Shown here: positions 27,790 through 37,656 of the stretch, piece by piece
Numbering within the stretch: position 1 is the first letter of the stretch
How the letters are laid out: each line of letters opens with the position of its first letter
From: Enterococcus sp.
GTDB lineage: Bacteria > Bacillota > Bacilli > Lactobacillales > Enterococcaceae
Assembly: GCF_022711995.1 (NCBI RefSeq)
Contig: NZ_JALAHI010000041.1
Location: 30,062 to 94,061 of the forward strand
DNA length: 64,000 nt
Direction of reading: 5' to 3'
Translations under genes and position numbers: made by a program
The notes under the pieces: model-generated
Seen by the model: the letters and a program-made list of their open reading frames with translations, nothing else
What the model was told of the DNA's origin: nothing
Database searches by the model: none

Positions 27790-30375
27790 TCACTTCAAAT
27801 AAATCCGGACAACGGTTTGGCCCTCTGCCACAGTCATTTCCAATTTGCCATGATGGGCATGAACAATTGTTTTGACGATGCTTAGGCCGATGCCGAGACC
27901 GTTTTTTGAGTCTACCGGTACTTCATTGTCTGAAGACAGATTGGATTGGATTCGTTCAAACTGTTTCATAGCTATTTCACCGATATTTTTGATTTCACAG
28001 ACTGTTTGGGAATCCTCTTGAAACACGGACAAATAGACTTTTCCTGTAGCGGAACCATGACGAAAGGCATTTTCCACTAAATTAAAAATCGCCTGCTCCA
28101 TCAAGATCGGATCTACTTCTACGAAGAGGACCGACTCTGGCAGTTGAACGATCAACTCTTTGTCTGGATAGACTTTCTTGGCATGTTCATAGACCGCTCC
28201 AATGATCTCTTCGATTGGCTCGGCGGTTTTCTTGACTTGCATGGTGTCCATATTGATACGAGTAATCGAAAGCAGATTCTCCACCATGCGGATCAGCCAT
28301 TGGGACTCACTTTGGATGTCAGTCAATAACTTGCTGCGGGTCGCTTCTTTTAAGGAATCATTGGTTTGCAACAGAGTTTCCGCAATTCCAGAGATGGCTG
28401 TCAAAGGGGTTCGTAAATCGTGTGAGACGGCTCGCAGCAAATTGCTGCGGACTTTTTCCCGTTCGTTCTCTAATTCGATTTTTTCCTTTTCATCCTTTAG
28501 TTCTGTTTGTTCTAAGATCACCGCCAGCTGGGTCAACACTAGGCGGAGGTAGTTTAGTTGGCTGTTTTCAAGGGGGAAGGTCCGACTTCTTTGAATTCCT
28601 AAAACAGCTAACGTTTTGCCATTGGCAATAATCGGCAAATAGAATCCCTTGGCACCACTCAATGTGTCGGTCCCATAGCCAGACTCTTTTTGATTTTTGG
28701 CCGACCAGTAGGCTACCGCTGCTTCTTCCGGATTGCTCAATGCGGATTGTTTTTTTGTATATTTTGTACAATAGTGGCTTTGTTTTTGCGCCTGAGCATC
28801 GTATAAAATCACTTCACGATCCAACAAGCGGCCTAGATAGGTAGCGGATAAATCAAAAATCTGTTGCCGGTCTTCTGCTAGGACAAACTGTTTGTTCAAC
28901 TCATAAAGTATCTCCATTTGCTGTTCTTTTTCCATCGAATGGACCGCTTGTTTTTTCAAGCGAACCATCAGATTACTGATCATCAGTGCGACAAGCAACA
29001 TGATCACTAGTGTAATCGGATAGCCTTGCTTATAGACGGTTAGCGAATATAAGGGTTCGACAAAGAACCAGTTAAAAGCTAAGACACTCAATATCGAGGA
29101 AAGAGCACTCCAGAAATACCCTGAGGTCAAACGCGCTACCAGTAAAATAAAAAAGATGTAGACCAGCATCAAATTCTGATCGCCAAAATGCAAATACTGC
29201 ATCATTTCGGTCGTCAAAGTGGCTAAAAAAACACTGATCAGCGCTATCGCCAGATCCTTTCCCCCGCCTTCGATGACTTTCTTGGAAAGAGAAAAAATCG
29301 AGGCTCGCTCTTCCTTGTAAGGAATCAAGTGGATCTCCGTGTCTGGCAGACGTTTCAAGAGCCGAACATCAAGTTCTTCCATAAACAGTTTTTCATACCA
29401 TGGCTTGGCCAGGTTTTTACCCATGATGATATCGGTGGCTCCCACCAGCTTGGCATACTCAATGATGGTTTCAAAATAATTGTCTTCTTCAATGACAACG
29501 ACTTCTGCGCCTAATTTTTCGGCTAGTGCCGTTGCTTCATTTTTTTCTTGCGAACGTATGTAAAGCACAGTCCATTCCGCACCTAAACCTTGGGCTAATC
29601 GCGCGGTCCACCGAATACTTTTTTCGGCCATTTTAGGAAATGCATCTTGGACAATTGTGATCAGTTTGCTCTGGATGCCATTGGTTCGGCCACTGATTCG
29701 ATTGATGTGGTCCGAAGCCCGCTGAATCGCCAGCCCTCGTAACTGCTCTAATTTTTTAGGAATAAAAAAATGCTGCAGTGCTCGCTTGGCATTTTCGTTG
29801 GCATAAATTTTTCCTTGCGCCAACCGATCAATCAACTCATCTGGCTCGACATCGATCACTTTTAATGTTGCTTGCTGAAAGAATGTATCTGGGACCGTCT
29901 CTTTGACTTCGATCCCAGTGACTTCTTCTACAATATCATTCAAGCTTTCAATGTGTTGCACATTGACCGTGGTATGCACATCAATACCGGCATTCAAAAG
30001 CTCTTCGATGTCTTGATACCTCTTGCGGTTTCTTGAACCTTCGGCATTCGTATGGGCCAACTCATCGATCAAGACAATCTCTGGCTGTTGCTGAATGATG
30101 GCATCGATATCCGGCTCAGACAATGTGATCCCTTTGTACTGGATTTTTTTCAAGGCAATCTTTCGCAAACCAACCAACAGACTGTTGGTATCCGGACGAT
30201 CATGAGGTTCGATGTAGCCTATCACTACCTCTTTGCCGAGGGCTTTTAGTTCCTGTGCTTCCAAAAGCATCGCATAGGTTTTTCCTACTCCGGCAGCAAA
30301 GCCAAAATAGACACGCAAACGGCCTTTTTTGCGACTGCCCATTTTCAATGTATCAAAGGGTGTTGGTCTATCCAT
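27790..30375 (-). CDS. kdpD: KdpD potassium/turgor sensor histidine kinase
   Basis: About 861 residues with the complete KdpD layout: N-terminal KdpD domain with Walker A (VYFGFAAGVGKTYAMLLEA) and ELAHTN motif, universal-stress-like domain (about 240-360), four membrane segments (about 375-480), GAF-like region, then the kinase core with phospho-His in AVSHDLRTPLTAISG and HATPase_c motifs (NLVENAFRHG; NGLGIGLSIVKTIV). Two starts are possible; MDRPTPFDTL has GGGAG 8 nt upstream, while an ATG five codons earlier has a weaker site. Cotranscribed between kdpC and kdpE. Confidence 0.94.
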   Translation of the reverse strand: MDRPTPFDTLKMGSRKKGRLRVYFGFAAGVGKTYAMLLEAQELKALGKEVVIGYIEPHDRPDTNSLLVGLRKIALKKIQYKGITLSEPDIDAIIQQQPEIVLIDELAHTNAEGSRNRKRYQDIEELLNAGIDVHTTVNVQHIESLNDIVEEVTGIEVKETVPDTFFQQATLKVIDVEPDELIDRLAQGKIYANENAKRALQHFFIPKKLEQLRGLAIQRASDHINRISGRTNGIQSKLITIVQDAFPKMAEKSIRWTARLAQGLGAEWTVLYIRSQEKNEATALAEKLGAEVVVIEEDNYFETIIEYAKLVGATDIIMGKNLAKPWYEKLFMEELDVRLLKRLPDTEIHLIPYKEERASIFSLSKKVIEGGGKDLAIALISVFLATLTTEMMQYLHFGDQNLMLVYIFFILLVARLTSGYFWSALSSILSVLAFNWFFVEPLYSLTVYKQGYPITLVIMLLVALMISNLMVRLKKQAVHSMEKEQQMEILYELNKQFVLAEDRQQIFDLSATYLGRLLDREVILYDAQAQKQSHYCTKYTKKQSALSNPEEAAVAYWSAKNQKESGYGTDTLSGAKGFYLPIIANGKTLAVLGIQRSRTFPLENSQLNYLRLVLTQLAVILEQTELKDEKEKIELENEREKVRSNLLRAVSHDLRTPLTAISGIAETLLQTNDSLKEATRSKLLTDIQSESQWLIRMVENLLSITRINMDTMQVKKTAEPIEEIIGAVYEHAKKVYPDKELIVQLPESVLFVEVDPILMEQAIFNLVENAFRHGSATGKVYLSVFQEDSQTVCEIKNIGEIAMKQFERIQSNLSSDNEVPVDSKNGLGIGLSIVKTIVHAHHGKLEMTVAEGQTVVRIYLK

Positions 30376-30401
30376 TTTTGCTGCTCCCATCCAAAAATCT
30401 C

Positions 30402-30923
30402 TTACAGTTTATCTAATGCTACATTCAGTTCTAGCACATTGACAAAGGACCGATCAGAAAACCAATCTTTTTGGGTCTTTTCTTTTATTATAGCACGAAT
30501 GGTTGTTTCCTTACGATTGCGCTCCTTGGCGATACGTGAGACTTGGGCTTCTGCCGCTGCGACACTTATGTGAGGATCTACTCCACTGGCTGAGGCTGTC
30601 ACCAGATCAATCGGTACTTCATTGATTTGATTTTCCTTTTGTAATGCGGCGCTTCTCTCTGACACCAATGCCTGTTGCTCTGCTGAAACCGGCGACAATT
30701 GGGAGACCGCATCGCTTCTGCCGGCAAAGTAGCCGGGTTGACGGAAGGATTGACCAATCAGTGTCGAACCGATCACTTTTCCATCTACAACTTGTTGGCT
30801 CCCGTTTGCTTGGTTGGAAAAGAGCAATTGACCGACACCAGTGATCACCACCGTATACAATCCGCCAAAAACTAAAATACTCATCACCAAGAAACGCAAT
30901 TGGCTCCCTAAAATCTTTTTCAT
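30402..30923 (-). CDS. kdpC: Potassium-transporting ATPase subunit KdpC
   Basis: 173 residues with a single N-terminal membrane segment (FLVMSILVFGGLYTVVITGVGQ) and the conserved motifs GSTLIGQSF, YFAGRSDAV, DLVTASASGVDPHIS and NVLELNVALD of KdpC. It stabilises the KdpFABC complex and assists potassium uptake. 24 nt after kdpB, 26 nt before kdpD. Confidence 0.96.
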   Translation of the reverse strand: MKKILGSQLRFLVMSILVFGGLYTVVITGVGQLLFSNQANGSQQVVDGKVIGSTLIGQSFRQPGYFAGRSDAVSQLSPVSAEQQALVSERSAALQKENQINEVPIDLVTASASGVDPHISVAAAEAQVSRIAKERNRKETTIRAIIKEKTQKDWFSDRSFVNVLELNVALDKL

Positions 30924-30947
30924 TTCTGCATCCTTCTTTCAATTTGT

Positions 30948-32978
30948 TCATAGTAGGAAAAAGCTCAATACGATATCGATCAATTTGATAAAAATAAAGG
31001 GTGCGATCAATCCGCCTAGCCCATAAACCAGTAAATTGTGGCGCAAGATTTGACTCGCTGGTTTTTCTTTGTATTTGACCCCTTTGAGGGCTAATGGAAT
31101 CAAAGCGACGATAATGACCGCATTATAGATCACCGCGGACAAGATGGCTGTCAGCGGACTGCCTAATTGCATGACGTTCAACTGTGCCAGTTCCGGATAG
31201 ATACCATAAAAAAGCACAGGGATCACGGCGAAATATTTCGCCACATCATTGGCAATACTGAATGTCGTCAATGCGCCACGGGTCATCAACAGCTGTTTAC
31301 CGATTCGCACGACTTGCAGCAATTTGGTTGGACTGGAATCCAGGTCGATCATATTTCCAGCCTCTTTGGCAGCCTGTGTGCCGGTATTCATAGCCATTGC
31401 CACATCCGCTTGGGCCAATGCCGGTGCATCGTTGGTTCCGTCGCCGGTCATGGCAACTAAGTGTCCTTTTTCTTGATACTGCCGAATCAATTCCATTTTA
31501 TTTTCCGGCGTTGCTTCAGCAAGAAAATCATCGACTCCCGCTTCTGCTGCAATCGCTGCAGCCGTCAGCGGATTGTCTCCTGTGATCATGATAGTTTTGA
31601 TGCCCATTTTCCGCATATCAGCAAAGTTTTCTTGTACGCCATTTTTGACGATATCTTTCAGATAGATGACCCCCATGACTTGGTCATTTTTGACCACAAC
31701 CAGCGGAGTTCCACCAGATTGCGCCACTTTGGCGACGATTTGATCACATTCTGCCGGATAGGTTCCGCCCCGAGCCAGCACATATTTCTTGATGGTCTCC
31801 GCCGCCCCTTTACGAATCTGGTCTCCCCGATAATCCATGCCGCTCATCCGTGTCTTGGCACTAAAATCGATGAATTTCACTTCTGATTGTTCAAAAGCTC
31901 GTTCTCGAATCCCAAATTTTTCTTTTGCTAAAATGACAATACTGCGGCCTTCTGCGGTTTCATCCGCTAAAGAGGAAAGCTGCGCGGCATCTGCCAATTG
32001 CTCTTCACTGATACCGGCTATCGGTAGAAAGGCGCTAGCGCGACGATTTCCTAGTGTAATGGTTCCGGTTTTATCCAATAATAAAATATCGACATCGCCA
32101 GCCGCTTCGATGGCACGGCCACTCATGGCAATGACATTTTCTTTCGTCAAGCGACTCATTCCCGCAATCCCGATCGAAGAAATCAGAGCGCCGATAGTTG
32201 TAGGAGCAAGACAGACGAGCAATGCAATGACTACAATACTGGAAATGGCGGTGCCTTTTTGCGAAAGCATACTACTTAATTCGGTAAATGGCACCAATGT
32301 CACGGCAACGGCTAAAAAGATGATCGTCAATGTGATCAGAAAAATCTGCAGCCCAATTTCATTGGGGGTCTTTTTCCGCTGTGTGCCCTCTACCATCGCG
32401 ATCATTTTGTCCAAAAACGAATGACCATTTTCCGACGTTACTCGAATGACCAAGTAATCAGAAACCACCGTCGTCCCGCCAGTGACCGCACTGCGATCCC
32501 CACCTGACTCTCGAATCACCGGCGCCGATTCTCCTGTAATGGCACTTTCATCTACCGATGCTGCCCCTTCGATGACATCGCCGTCTGCCGGAATCTGTTG
32601 TCCGGAAACGACATAGACTAAGTCACCTTTTTTCAAATCCGAAGATTTTACTTCGATAAACTGTTCTTCTTGGATATCTTTTAAATCATTGATCTTGTAC
32701 GTCATCACATCTTTTTTGGCTTGTTTCAAGCTATCCGCCTGTGCTTTTCCACGACCTTCTGCTACTGCTTCGGCAAAGTTTGCAAAAAGCAACGTGAGCC
32801 AAAGCAAGCTGGTGATAGTAACCGTAAACCAGAGGGGAATCTCTGATGGTTGAAAGCAAAGCACCGTCGCTGTGATGGCACCTACATAAACGACAAACAT
32901 CACTGGATTTTTTATTTGTTGCCGCGGATCTAGTTTGAGAAAGGCTTGCTTGATTGCCCAGCGATACATCTTTTTCAT
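30948..32978 (-). CDS. kdpB: Potassium-transporting P-type ATPase subunit KdpB
   Basis: Catalytic subunit of the Kdp pump, 676 residues. P-type ATPase motifs: GESAPV (actuator TGES), phosphorylation site [31 protein letters not shown] and the hinge [22 protein letters not shown]. Seven membrane segments expected. Length is typical. Same operon, 16 nt after kdpA. Confidence 0.97.
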   Translation of the reverse strand: MKKMYRWAIKQAFLKLDPRQQIKNPVMFVVYVGAITATVLCFQPSEIPLWFTVTITSLLWLTLLFANFAEAVAEGRGKAQADSLKQAKKDVMTYKINDLKDIQEEQFIEVKSSDLKKGDLVYVVSGQQIPADGDVIEGAASVDESAITGESAPVIRESGGDRSAVTGGTTVVSDYLVIRVTSENGHSFLDKMIAMVEGTQRKKTPNEIGLQIFLITLTIIFLAVAVTLVPFTELSSMLSQKGTAISSIVVIALLVCLAPTTIGALISSIGIAGMSRLTKENVIAMSGRAIEAAGDVDILLLDKTGTITLGNRRASAFLPIAGISEEQLADAAQLSSLADETAEGRSIVILAKEKFGIRERAFEQSEVKFIDFSAKTRMSGMDYRGDQIRKGAAETIKKYVLARGGTYPAECDQIVAKVAQSGGTPLVVVKNDQVMGVIYLKDIVKNGVQENFADMRKMGIKTIMITGDNPLTAAAIAAEAGVDDFLAEATPENKMELIRQYQEKGHLVAMTGDGTNDAPALAQADVAMAMNTGTQAAKEAGNMIDLDSSPTKLLQVVRIGKQLLMTRGALTTFSIANDVAKYFAVIPVLFYGIYPELAQLNVMQLGSPLTAILSAVIYNAVIIVALIPLALKGVKYKEKPASQILRHNLLVYGLGGLIAPFIFIKLIDIVLSFFLL

Positions 32979-32994
32979 TTTATTCTGCTCCTTT

Positions 32995-34671
32995 TTAGTT
33001 CATCGTAAGAAAATCTGCGATTGGCCCTAATGCCAATGCAGGGAGAAAACTTAATGCTCCAATCACCAAAATCACGATCATCAACATCGTGATGAACGTC
33101 GGATTGACGGTCGAAAGCGTGCCGTCATTGACAGCAACTTTCTTTTTACGTCCCATGTTTTCAGCCAAAAATAAAATGGCGACGATGGGAATATAGCGAG
33201 AAAAAAGCATCAGTCCGCTACCTAAGACATTCAAGAATGGGGTATCTGCTAACAGCCCATTAAATGCACTGCCGTTGTTGTTCGCCAACGAGGTTGCTCC
33301 ATATAGCAGCTCGCTAAATCCGTGAGCCCCTTTGTTGGTCAACCATTCTAGGATATCCGGATGCATCGCAAGCGCCATCGCCCCAAACAGTGTCAGCAGA
33401 AGCGGCGTCAAAATCACTAAACTGGCCATTTTGATGTCAAAGGCTTCGATTTTCTTGCCTAAGTATTCTGGCGTCCGTCCAACAAGCAGTCCGGCAATGA
33501 ACACTGCCAAAAGCAGAAATGCTAACATTCCATAAAGTCCGCTACCGACACCACCAAAAATGATTTCTCCTAACTGCATAAGAAACATCGGCAAAACGCC
33601 ACCTAATGGGGTAAAGCTATCCAGCATCGCATTGACTGACCCATTGGAAGCCGCCGTGGTACTGACAGCCCACAAACTTGACCAACCAATTCCAAAACGC
33701 ATTTCCTTGCCTTCCAGATTCGCTGAACCAACGACATTGTTAAAAATCGGTCCATAGTTTTCACTGATCAATACGCCTAAGAAAGCCGCAAACAGAAAGA
33801 ACAGCGAAACAAATAAAATTGTTCGTCCTTGTTTCCAGTCTTTTACCCAAAAGCCAAAAGCGAAAATCAATGCCGCTGGCAAGAGGAGAATGGCTAAATT
33901 CTCGATAAAGTTTGAAAAAATCGTCGGATTCTCAAATGGATGGGCCGAATTCGCTCCAAAAAAGCCACCGCCATTTGTTCCTAACTGTTTGATCGCCACT
34001 TGACTGGCAACCGGCCCTAAATACAGCCACAGCTTTTCTCCTTCCAAACTGTGGTAAGGGATTCCGCTGCTGAAAGTTTGAACGACCCCTTGAGAAACCA
34101 ACAAGATCGCAGTGATCATTGATAGCGGCAAAAGGATATACAGCAAGCCACGAACCATGTCTTGCCAGAAATTGCCTAAACAAGATTCTTTTTTCTGAAC
34201 CAATCCGCGAATGAAAGCACAAAGAACAGCTAAGCCAACCGCTGCTGATAGGAAATTTTGTACCGTCAATCCAAACATTTGAGTGCTGTTGGCCAACGCC
34301 AATTCACCAGAATACGCTTGCCAGTTCGTATTGGTGACAAAGCTGACAGCTGTATTGAGGGCTAAATCAAAAGACAGATTATCTACCTTTGCGCCTCCCG
34401 GCAGCCAACCTTGTACCATTAAAAGTCCCGTCAAAAATACGAGAGAAAAGATTCCCAGTCCTAACACGCTGACCAAATACCGTTTCGCAGACATTTTTCG
34501 TTGACTTTCAGAACCAATCACTCGATAAAAACCTTGCTCGATTGGTTGAACAAAGCGGACAAAACGCGGAGTCTCTCCTGTCATGATCCGCTTGATATAC
34601 CAGCCTAAGGGGGCCGCTAAAATCAGTAAAACAAAAAAGAAAAATAGTCCTTGAAAAACCGAGCTCATCAT
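32995..34671 (-). CDS. kdpA: Potassium-transporting ATPase subunit KdpA
   Basis: Channel-like potassium-binding subunit, about 558 residues with ten membrane helices. Selectivity-filter-like loops include [48 protein letters not shown] and [10 protein letters not shown]. The open frame extends nine codons further, but the ATG overlapping the kdpF stop by ATGA, with GGGGGA 6 nt before it, is the natural start (a second ATG follows directly). Confidence 0.96.
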   Translation of the reverse strand: MMSSVFQGLFFFFVLLILAAPLGWYIKRIMTGETPRFVRFVQPIEQGFYRVIGSESQRKMSAKRYLVSVLGLGIFSLVFLTGLLMVQGWLPGGAKVDNLSFDLALNTAVSFVTNTNWQAYSGELALANSTQMFGLTVQNFLSAAVGLAVLCAFIRGLVQKKESCLGNFWQDMVRGLLYILLPLSMITAILLVSQGVVQTFSSGIPYHSLEGEKLWLYLGPVASQVAIKQLGTNGGGFFGANSAHPFENPTIFSNFIENLAILLLPAALIFAFGFWVKDWKQGRTILFVSLFFLFAAFLGVLISENYGPIFNNVVGSANLEGKEMRFGIGWSSLWAVSTTAASNGSVNAMLDSFTPLGGVLPMFLMQLGEIIFGGVGSGLYGMLAFLLLAVFIAGLLVGRTPEYLGKKIEAFDIKMASLVILTPLLLTLFGAMALAMHPDILEWLTNKGAHGFSELLYGATSLANNNGSAFNGLLADTPFLNVLGSGLMLFSRYIPIVAILFLAENMGRKKKVAVNDGTLSTVNPTFITMLMIVILVIGALSFLPALALGPIADFLTMN

Positions 34672-34745
34672 AACTCTTCCCCCTTGAATAGAAACCAAAA
34701 TAGATAAAGCAGTAATCCAAAACTCAAAATACCTAGTAGTAACAT
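34668..34745 (-). CDS. kdpF: KdpF small membrane subunit
   Basis: A 25-codon gene giving M-L-L-L-G-I-L-S-F-G and continuing as one hydrophobic helix, ending in KGEEL. A GGAGAGGAAG ribosome site precedes its ATG and its TGA overlaps the kdpA ATG. Size, hydrophobicity and position before kdpA are those of KdpF, the peptide that stabilises the pump. It is the first gene of kdpFABCDE. Confidence 0.85.
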   Translation of the reverse strand: MLLLGILSFGLLLYLFWFLFKGEEL

Positions 34746-34879
34746 CTTCTTCCTCTCCTTTGATCTTATCTTAGAAAAAAAGGTGTAAAGATAGTATCAA
34801 GGTTCAGGGGATTTCTTTATATTTTCTTTATACGGTGCGAGGCACAAGCAATGATGAGGAAATCAGCGGTTTTATCTCC

Positions 34880-34907
34880 TTGCTCCCCCTGTTATTTTTG
34901 GTTATAC
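34880..34907 (+). promoter_or_regulatory. Probable promoter of the VanZ-like gene
   Basis: -35 TTGCTC (34880-34885), 16-nt spacer, -10 TTATAC (34902-34907), 34 nt before the start codon, which has an AGAAAGGAA ribosome site. The same roughly 195-bp region must also hold the kdp promoter, which I could not place with confidence. Confidence 0.5.
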
Positions 34908-34941
34908 TTGTTTCACTTACCTTAGAAAGGAATAACAACGA

Positions 34942-35478
34942 ATGCAACTTACAATTTCTGGACTAATTCTAATTCCGTTATTTTTTATTACTTGTTATCT
35001 GGTCCTTCAGTACAAAGCGGCTCAGCTTTCTCTTTTTCAAAAAGTAACGGTTGGATCCTTTATTTTTTATAGCTTTGCAGTGCTTTATTTAACTTTTTTT
35101 CCCTTCCAAATCCAAACAGGTATCTATGCCAATCAAGCGGATTGGCTCAGTCGCATCAACTTCTCCTTCACGGCGGATCTCTCTGTACTGCCTAATCTGA
35201 TCATGTTGGCACCGTTAGCCGTCTATTATTATCTGATGGCAAAAAAACCTACTTTGCTGCGAGGAGTTTTGCTAGGCTTTTTGGTGAGTTTCAGTATCGA
35301 ACTCTTACAGTTTTTAAGTAACTATTTCTTAGGCGGCTGGCGCGGTGCAGATATCGTGGATCTGATTGCAAATACGTTAGGCGCATTTTTTGGTTATCTA
35401 GCGATTCACTTCTTGTTTGTACTGTTTCCAAAGACACCCCTCAGAAAATTTATGCTCCATCCCTCGAATAAAGCGTAA
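34942..35478 (+). CDS. VanZ-like family membrane protein
   Basis: 178 residues with about five membrane segments and the VanZ-like signatures YLTFFPFQIQTG, NLIMLAPLAVY, SIELLQFLSNYFLGGWRGADIVDLIANTLGAFFGY. VanZ in glycopeptide-resistance clusters gives low-level teicoplanin resistance, but most relatives are chromosomal with unknown function; no other van genes are here, so this is not evidence of vancomycin resistance. Confidence 0.85.
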   Translation: MQLTISGLILIPLFFITCYLVLQYKAAQLSLFQKVTVGSFIFYSFAVLYLTFFPFQIQTGIYANQADWLSRINFSFTADLSVLPNLIMLAPLAVYYYLMAKKPTLLRGVLLGFLVSFSIELLQFLSNYFLGGWRGADIVDLIANTLGAFFGYLAIHFLFVLFPKTPLRKFMLHPSNKA

Positions 35479-35510
35479 AAAAAAGAGCCCCTTAAAAGGC
35501 TCTTTTTTTA
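35478..35510 (+). terminator. Terminator of the VanZ-like gene
   Basis: An A-rich tract, stem AGAGCC/GGCTCT and a run of seven T residues immediately after the stop codon. The A tract on the other side makes it usable from both directions. Confidence 0.85.
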
Positions 35511-35573
35511 TGCTATTCAAAAACAATAGGATGACAGCACTGTCCCACCCACACATTGGCCGATCAACTGCCA

Positions 35574-35942
35574 TTAACGACTCGTCACAATGGTTGCCCC
35601 AAAAGGTGTCAACGCCAAGCGAGCCAGCTTCAATGATTGTTTCGCAAAGGGAATCCCAATGATCGTAATCGTTAAGAAGATCGCACTCAGCAAATGACCG
35701 ATGGCCAGAGGAATTCCCGAAAAAATCAGCCACAGGATATTCAACAATAACGAAACGCCTGAACCACCATAGTCCACTTCTTTACCAAAAGGTGCCAATG
35801 ATAAAGAAGCAAATTTAAAGCACTGCAGGCCAATGGGAATGCCGATGATCGTGATACACCACAAGCAGCCAGCTACAAACCATGAAATTGCCCCAAACAA
35901 GCCGCCAAAAATCAACCAAATCAGATTTCCTAAAACATTCAT
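35574..35942 (-). CDS. yccF: YccF domain membrane protein
   Basis: 122-residue protein with two copies of the YccF (DUF307) motif: GNLIWLIFGGLFGAISWFVAGCLWCITIIGIPIGLQCFKFA and NILWLIFSGIPLAIGHLLSA followed by ITIIGIPFAKQSLKLA, each with hydrophobic segments. Role unknown. An in-frame GTG lies three codons upstream, but the ATG MNVLGNLIWL fits the family start better. Confidence 0.85.
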   Translation of the reverse strand: MNVLGNLIWLIFGGLFGAISWFVAGCLWCITIIGIPIGLQCFKFASLSLAPFGKEVDYGGSGVSLLLNILWLIFSGIPLAIGHLLSAIFLTITIIGIPFAKQSLKLARLALTPFGATIVTSR

Positions 35943-36035
35943 CCTTCCCACATTCCTTTCCTGTTAAAAAAGCGGCCATCCAAATGACGACCGCATAAGT
36001 TTCTTCTCTAATCGAAATGAGACGAAATACTTGAT

Positions 36036-37076
36036 TTACTCGTTTGAATTGCCACCGAACAGACCTGTGATGGAAGACCAAATGCCGCTGAAGAAGTTTT
36101 TAACGTTTTCCCAGAGACCTTTGGATTTTTCTTCGATTTGTTTCCGTGCTTCAGAAAGATCCAACTCTTTGACAAAGTCGTCAAAGATATTTTTGTCTTT
36201 CATATCACTCATCAATGTCGTCAATTCAGTGATTTGATCTGAAGTCACGATACCTTCTAAGCCGTTGTCTTTCAAGGCTTTTTCAACAGTTGCCTGAATA
36301 TCTGCCTGCGTCAGCTCTGTGCCATCTGCGGTTTGAGCAGCTAATTCTGTTTTGGCTTGTTCTTGCGCAGCATTCAATGCTTCATCCGAGTAGCCTTCTT
36401 TGTCTTTGTTTTCTTCTGTGATAGTCGATAAGACATCCATTTCGTCCTGTGCCACACTGACACGGTCTTGATTGATGATGCCCCCGGATTCTTCAACGAT
36501 CTTATAGACTCCTGCCAATGCCCCTGAACCGTCAATCGGTACGGCAGAAGCTACTGTCAACTTAGCATCTGTGATTCCGGCAGTCAGTGCGGCATTTTGG
36601 TATTGGGCAGCAGTGATGCGGGTGATGTTTTTAGGGGTCGCGATGTCCACCGTGATTCCTTCACCGCTATCAAGGGTCTGCATCCGGACAGAACTATACA
36701 CCGCCCAATCTTTGGTAAAGCCCCCATCAGGAATATACTTCATCAGATCGGAACCTGAAGTCGTATAGATCGGTGTTTCTCCTTTGATCCCCAGTTGATC
36801 TAGGGTATAAGTCTCTTGCTCTTTTGTTAATGCATTACCGATGGCCACCGCATTGATCTGCAGTTTTTCTTTGCTATCCGTCGTAGAAGTCGCAGTTTCT
36901 GAGCTTGCTGTCTCTGAAGCAGCTGATGACGAAGTTTCGATGGTTTGTGAGATGGCTGAGATCCCTTCACTTGAAGTTGATTCTTCAGCAAATGCCAATG
37001 GTGCAGCAACTAAAACTTGGCTTGAAACCAAGAGAGTAGCTAAAATCATTTGTTTTTTTCTGATATTTTTTTTCAT
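36036..37076 (-). CDS. Secreted DUF1002 (YpuA-like) protein
   Basis: 346 residues with an N-terminal signal peptide (MKKNIRKKQMILATLLVSSQ, cleavage after AFA near residue 30), a Ser/Thr/Glu-rich linker, and a DUF1002 domain (KLQINAVAIGNALTKEQE; VYSSVRMQTLDSGEGITVDI; YQNAALTAGITDAKLTVASA). A coiled, charged C-terminal region ends with a helix GLWENVKNFFSGIWSSITGLFG. GGAGG site 5 nt before this ATG; the frame is open four codons upstream without a ribosome site. DUF1002 proteins such as B. subtilis YpuA have no assigned role. Confidence 0.85.
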   Translation of the reverse strand: MKKNIRKKQMILATLLVSSQVLVAAPLAFAEESTSSEGISAISQTIETSSSAASETASSETATSTTDSKEKLQINAVAIGNALTKEQETYTLDQLGIKGETPIYTTSGSDLMKYIPDGGFTKDWAVYSSVRMQTLDSGEGITVDIATPKNITRITAAQYQNAALTAGITDAKLTVASAVPIDGSGALAGVYKIVEESGGIINQDRVSVAQDEMDVLSTITEENKDKEGYSDEALNAAQEQAKTELAAQTADGTELTQADIQATVEKALKDNGLEGIVTSDQITELTTLMSDMKDKNIFDDFVKELDLSEARKQIEEKSKGLWENVKNFFSGIWSSITGLFGGNSNE

Positions 37077-37088
37077 AGTATCCTCCAC

Positions 37089-37656
37089 ATAACTATTTTC
37101 CTATTTCTATTATTGTACTATAAGAGGTGCTTTTCGACCTACGGCTAGGGTCGGATTTGAAGGAAAATTTACGATATCCTCCTACTTTGAATCGAAAGGA
37201 GTGTTTTTTTATCAAAAAAAATAACCGGTTGAATGGGAACAAACGCCAGTTTTTTTCTGCTTGCACCTGATTTTTGGTAGCGAGAAACAGCCAGCGTTCC
37301 GTTGAAAATTAGTTGCTCTATGTCTTGCTCTGCTCGATACCTGCTTGATACCTATCACTAACTGATTTCGACTCTCAATCGCTACGACTTGATCGCTAGA
37401 GGCAAATTCAACCATTTGTGCTTTCCTGATAATTTTCCTGCACAAAAAAACTAGCACATAAACCCTCTCCCAAACGTTTGCTTTTTCATACCAGAAATTC
37501 AAGGTTTCCGGTGTGATCACTTTCCGTTTGGTTTGAGCTTATGTCCTAGCTATTTTATGGGACAACGATTGCTACTCTTTATCTGACAAGCACGTATTCT
37601 TTGTGAGAAACAGCAATCGCTTGTTTTAGAAAAGAAGTCTTGTTGCTCCTTGATGA
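37089..37656. other. 568-bp gap, mostly unexplained
   Basis: No gene I can support. It holds the promoter side of the DUF1002 gene, a CGATTGCT/AGCAATCG inverted repeat (about 37565-37572 with 37610-37617) near the gfrF 3' end, and a GCTTATGTCCTAGC stretch near 37537 that resembles one end of the hairpin elements at 10663 and 13944, without a matching left end. A 102-codon minus-strand frame here has no ribosome site or recognisable motif. Confidence 0.4.

Noticed and set aside
34746..34941. c-di-AMP (ydaO/kdp-type) riboswitch before kdpF
   Set aside because: I looked for the conserved riboswitch blocks on the minus strand and could not find them; the gap is also short.
34942..35478. Vancomycin/teicoplanin resistance locus
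   Set aside because: Only a VanZ-like protein is present, without vanHAX or regulators.
37212..37520. 102-codon minus-strand frame in the gap before gfrF
   Set aside because: No ribosome site, no recognisable domain, and composition unlike neighbouring genes.
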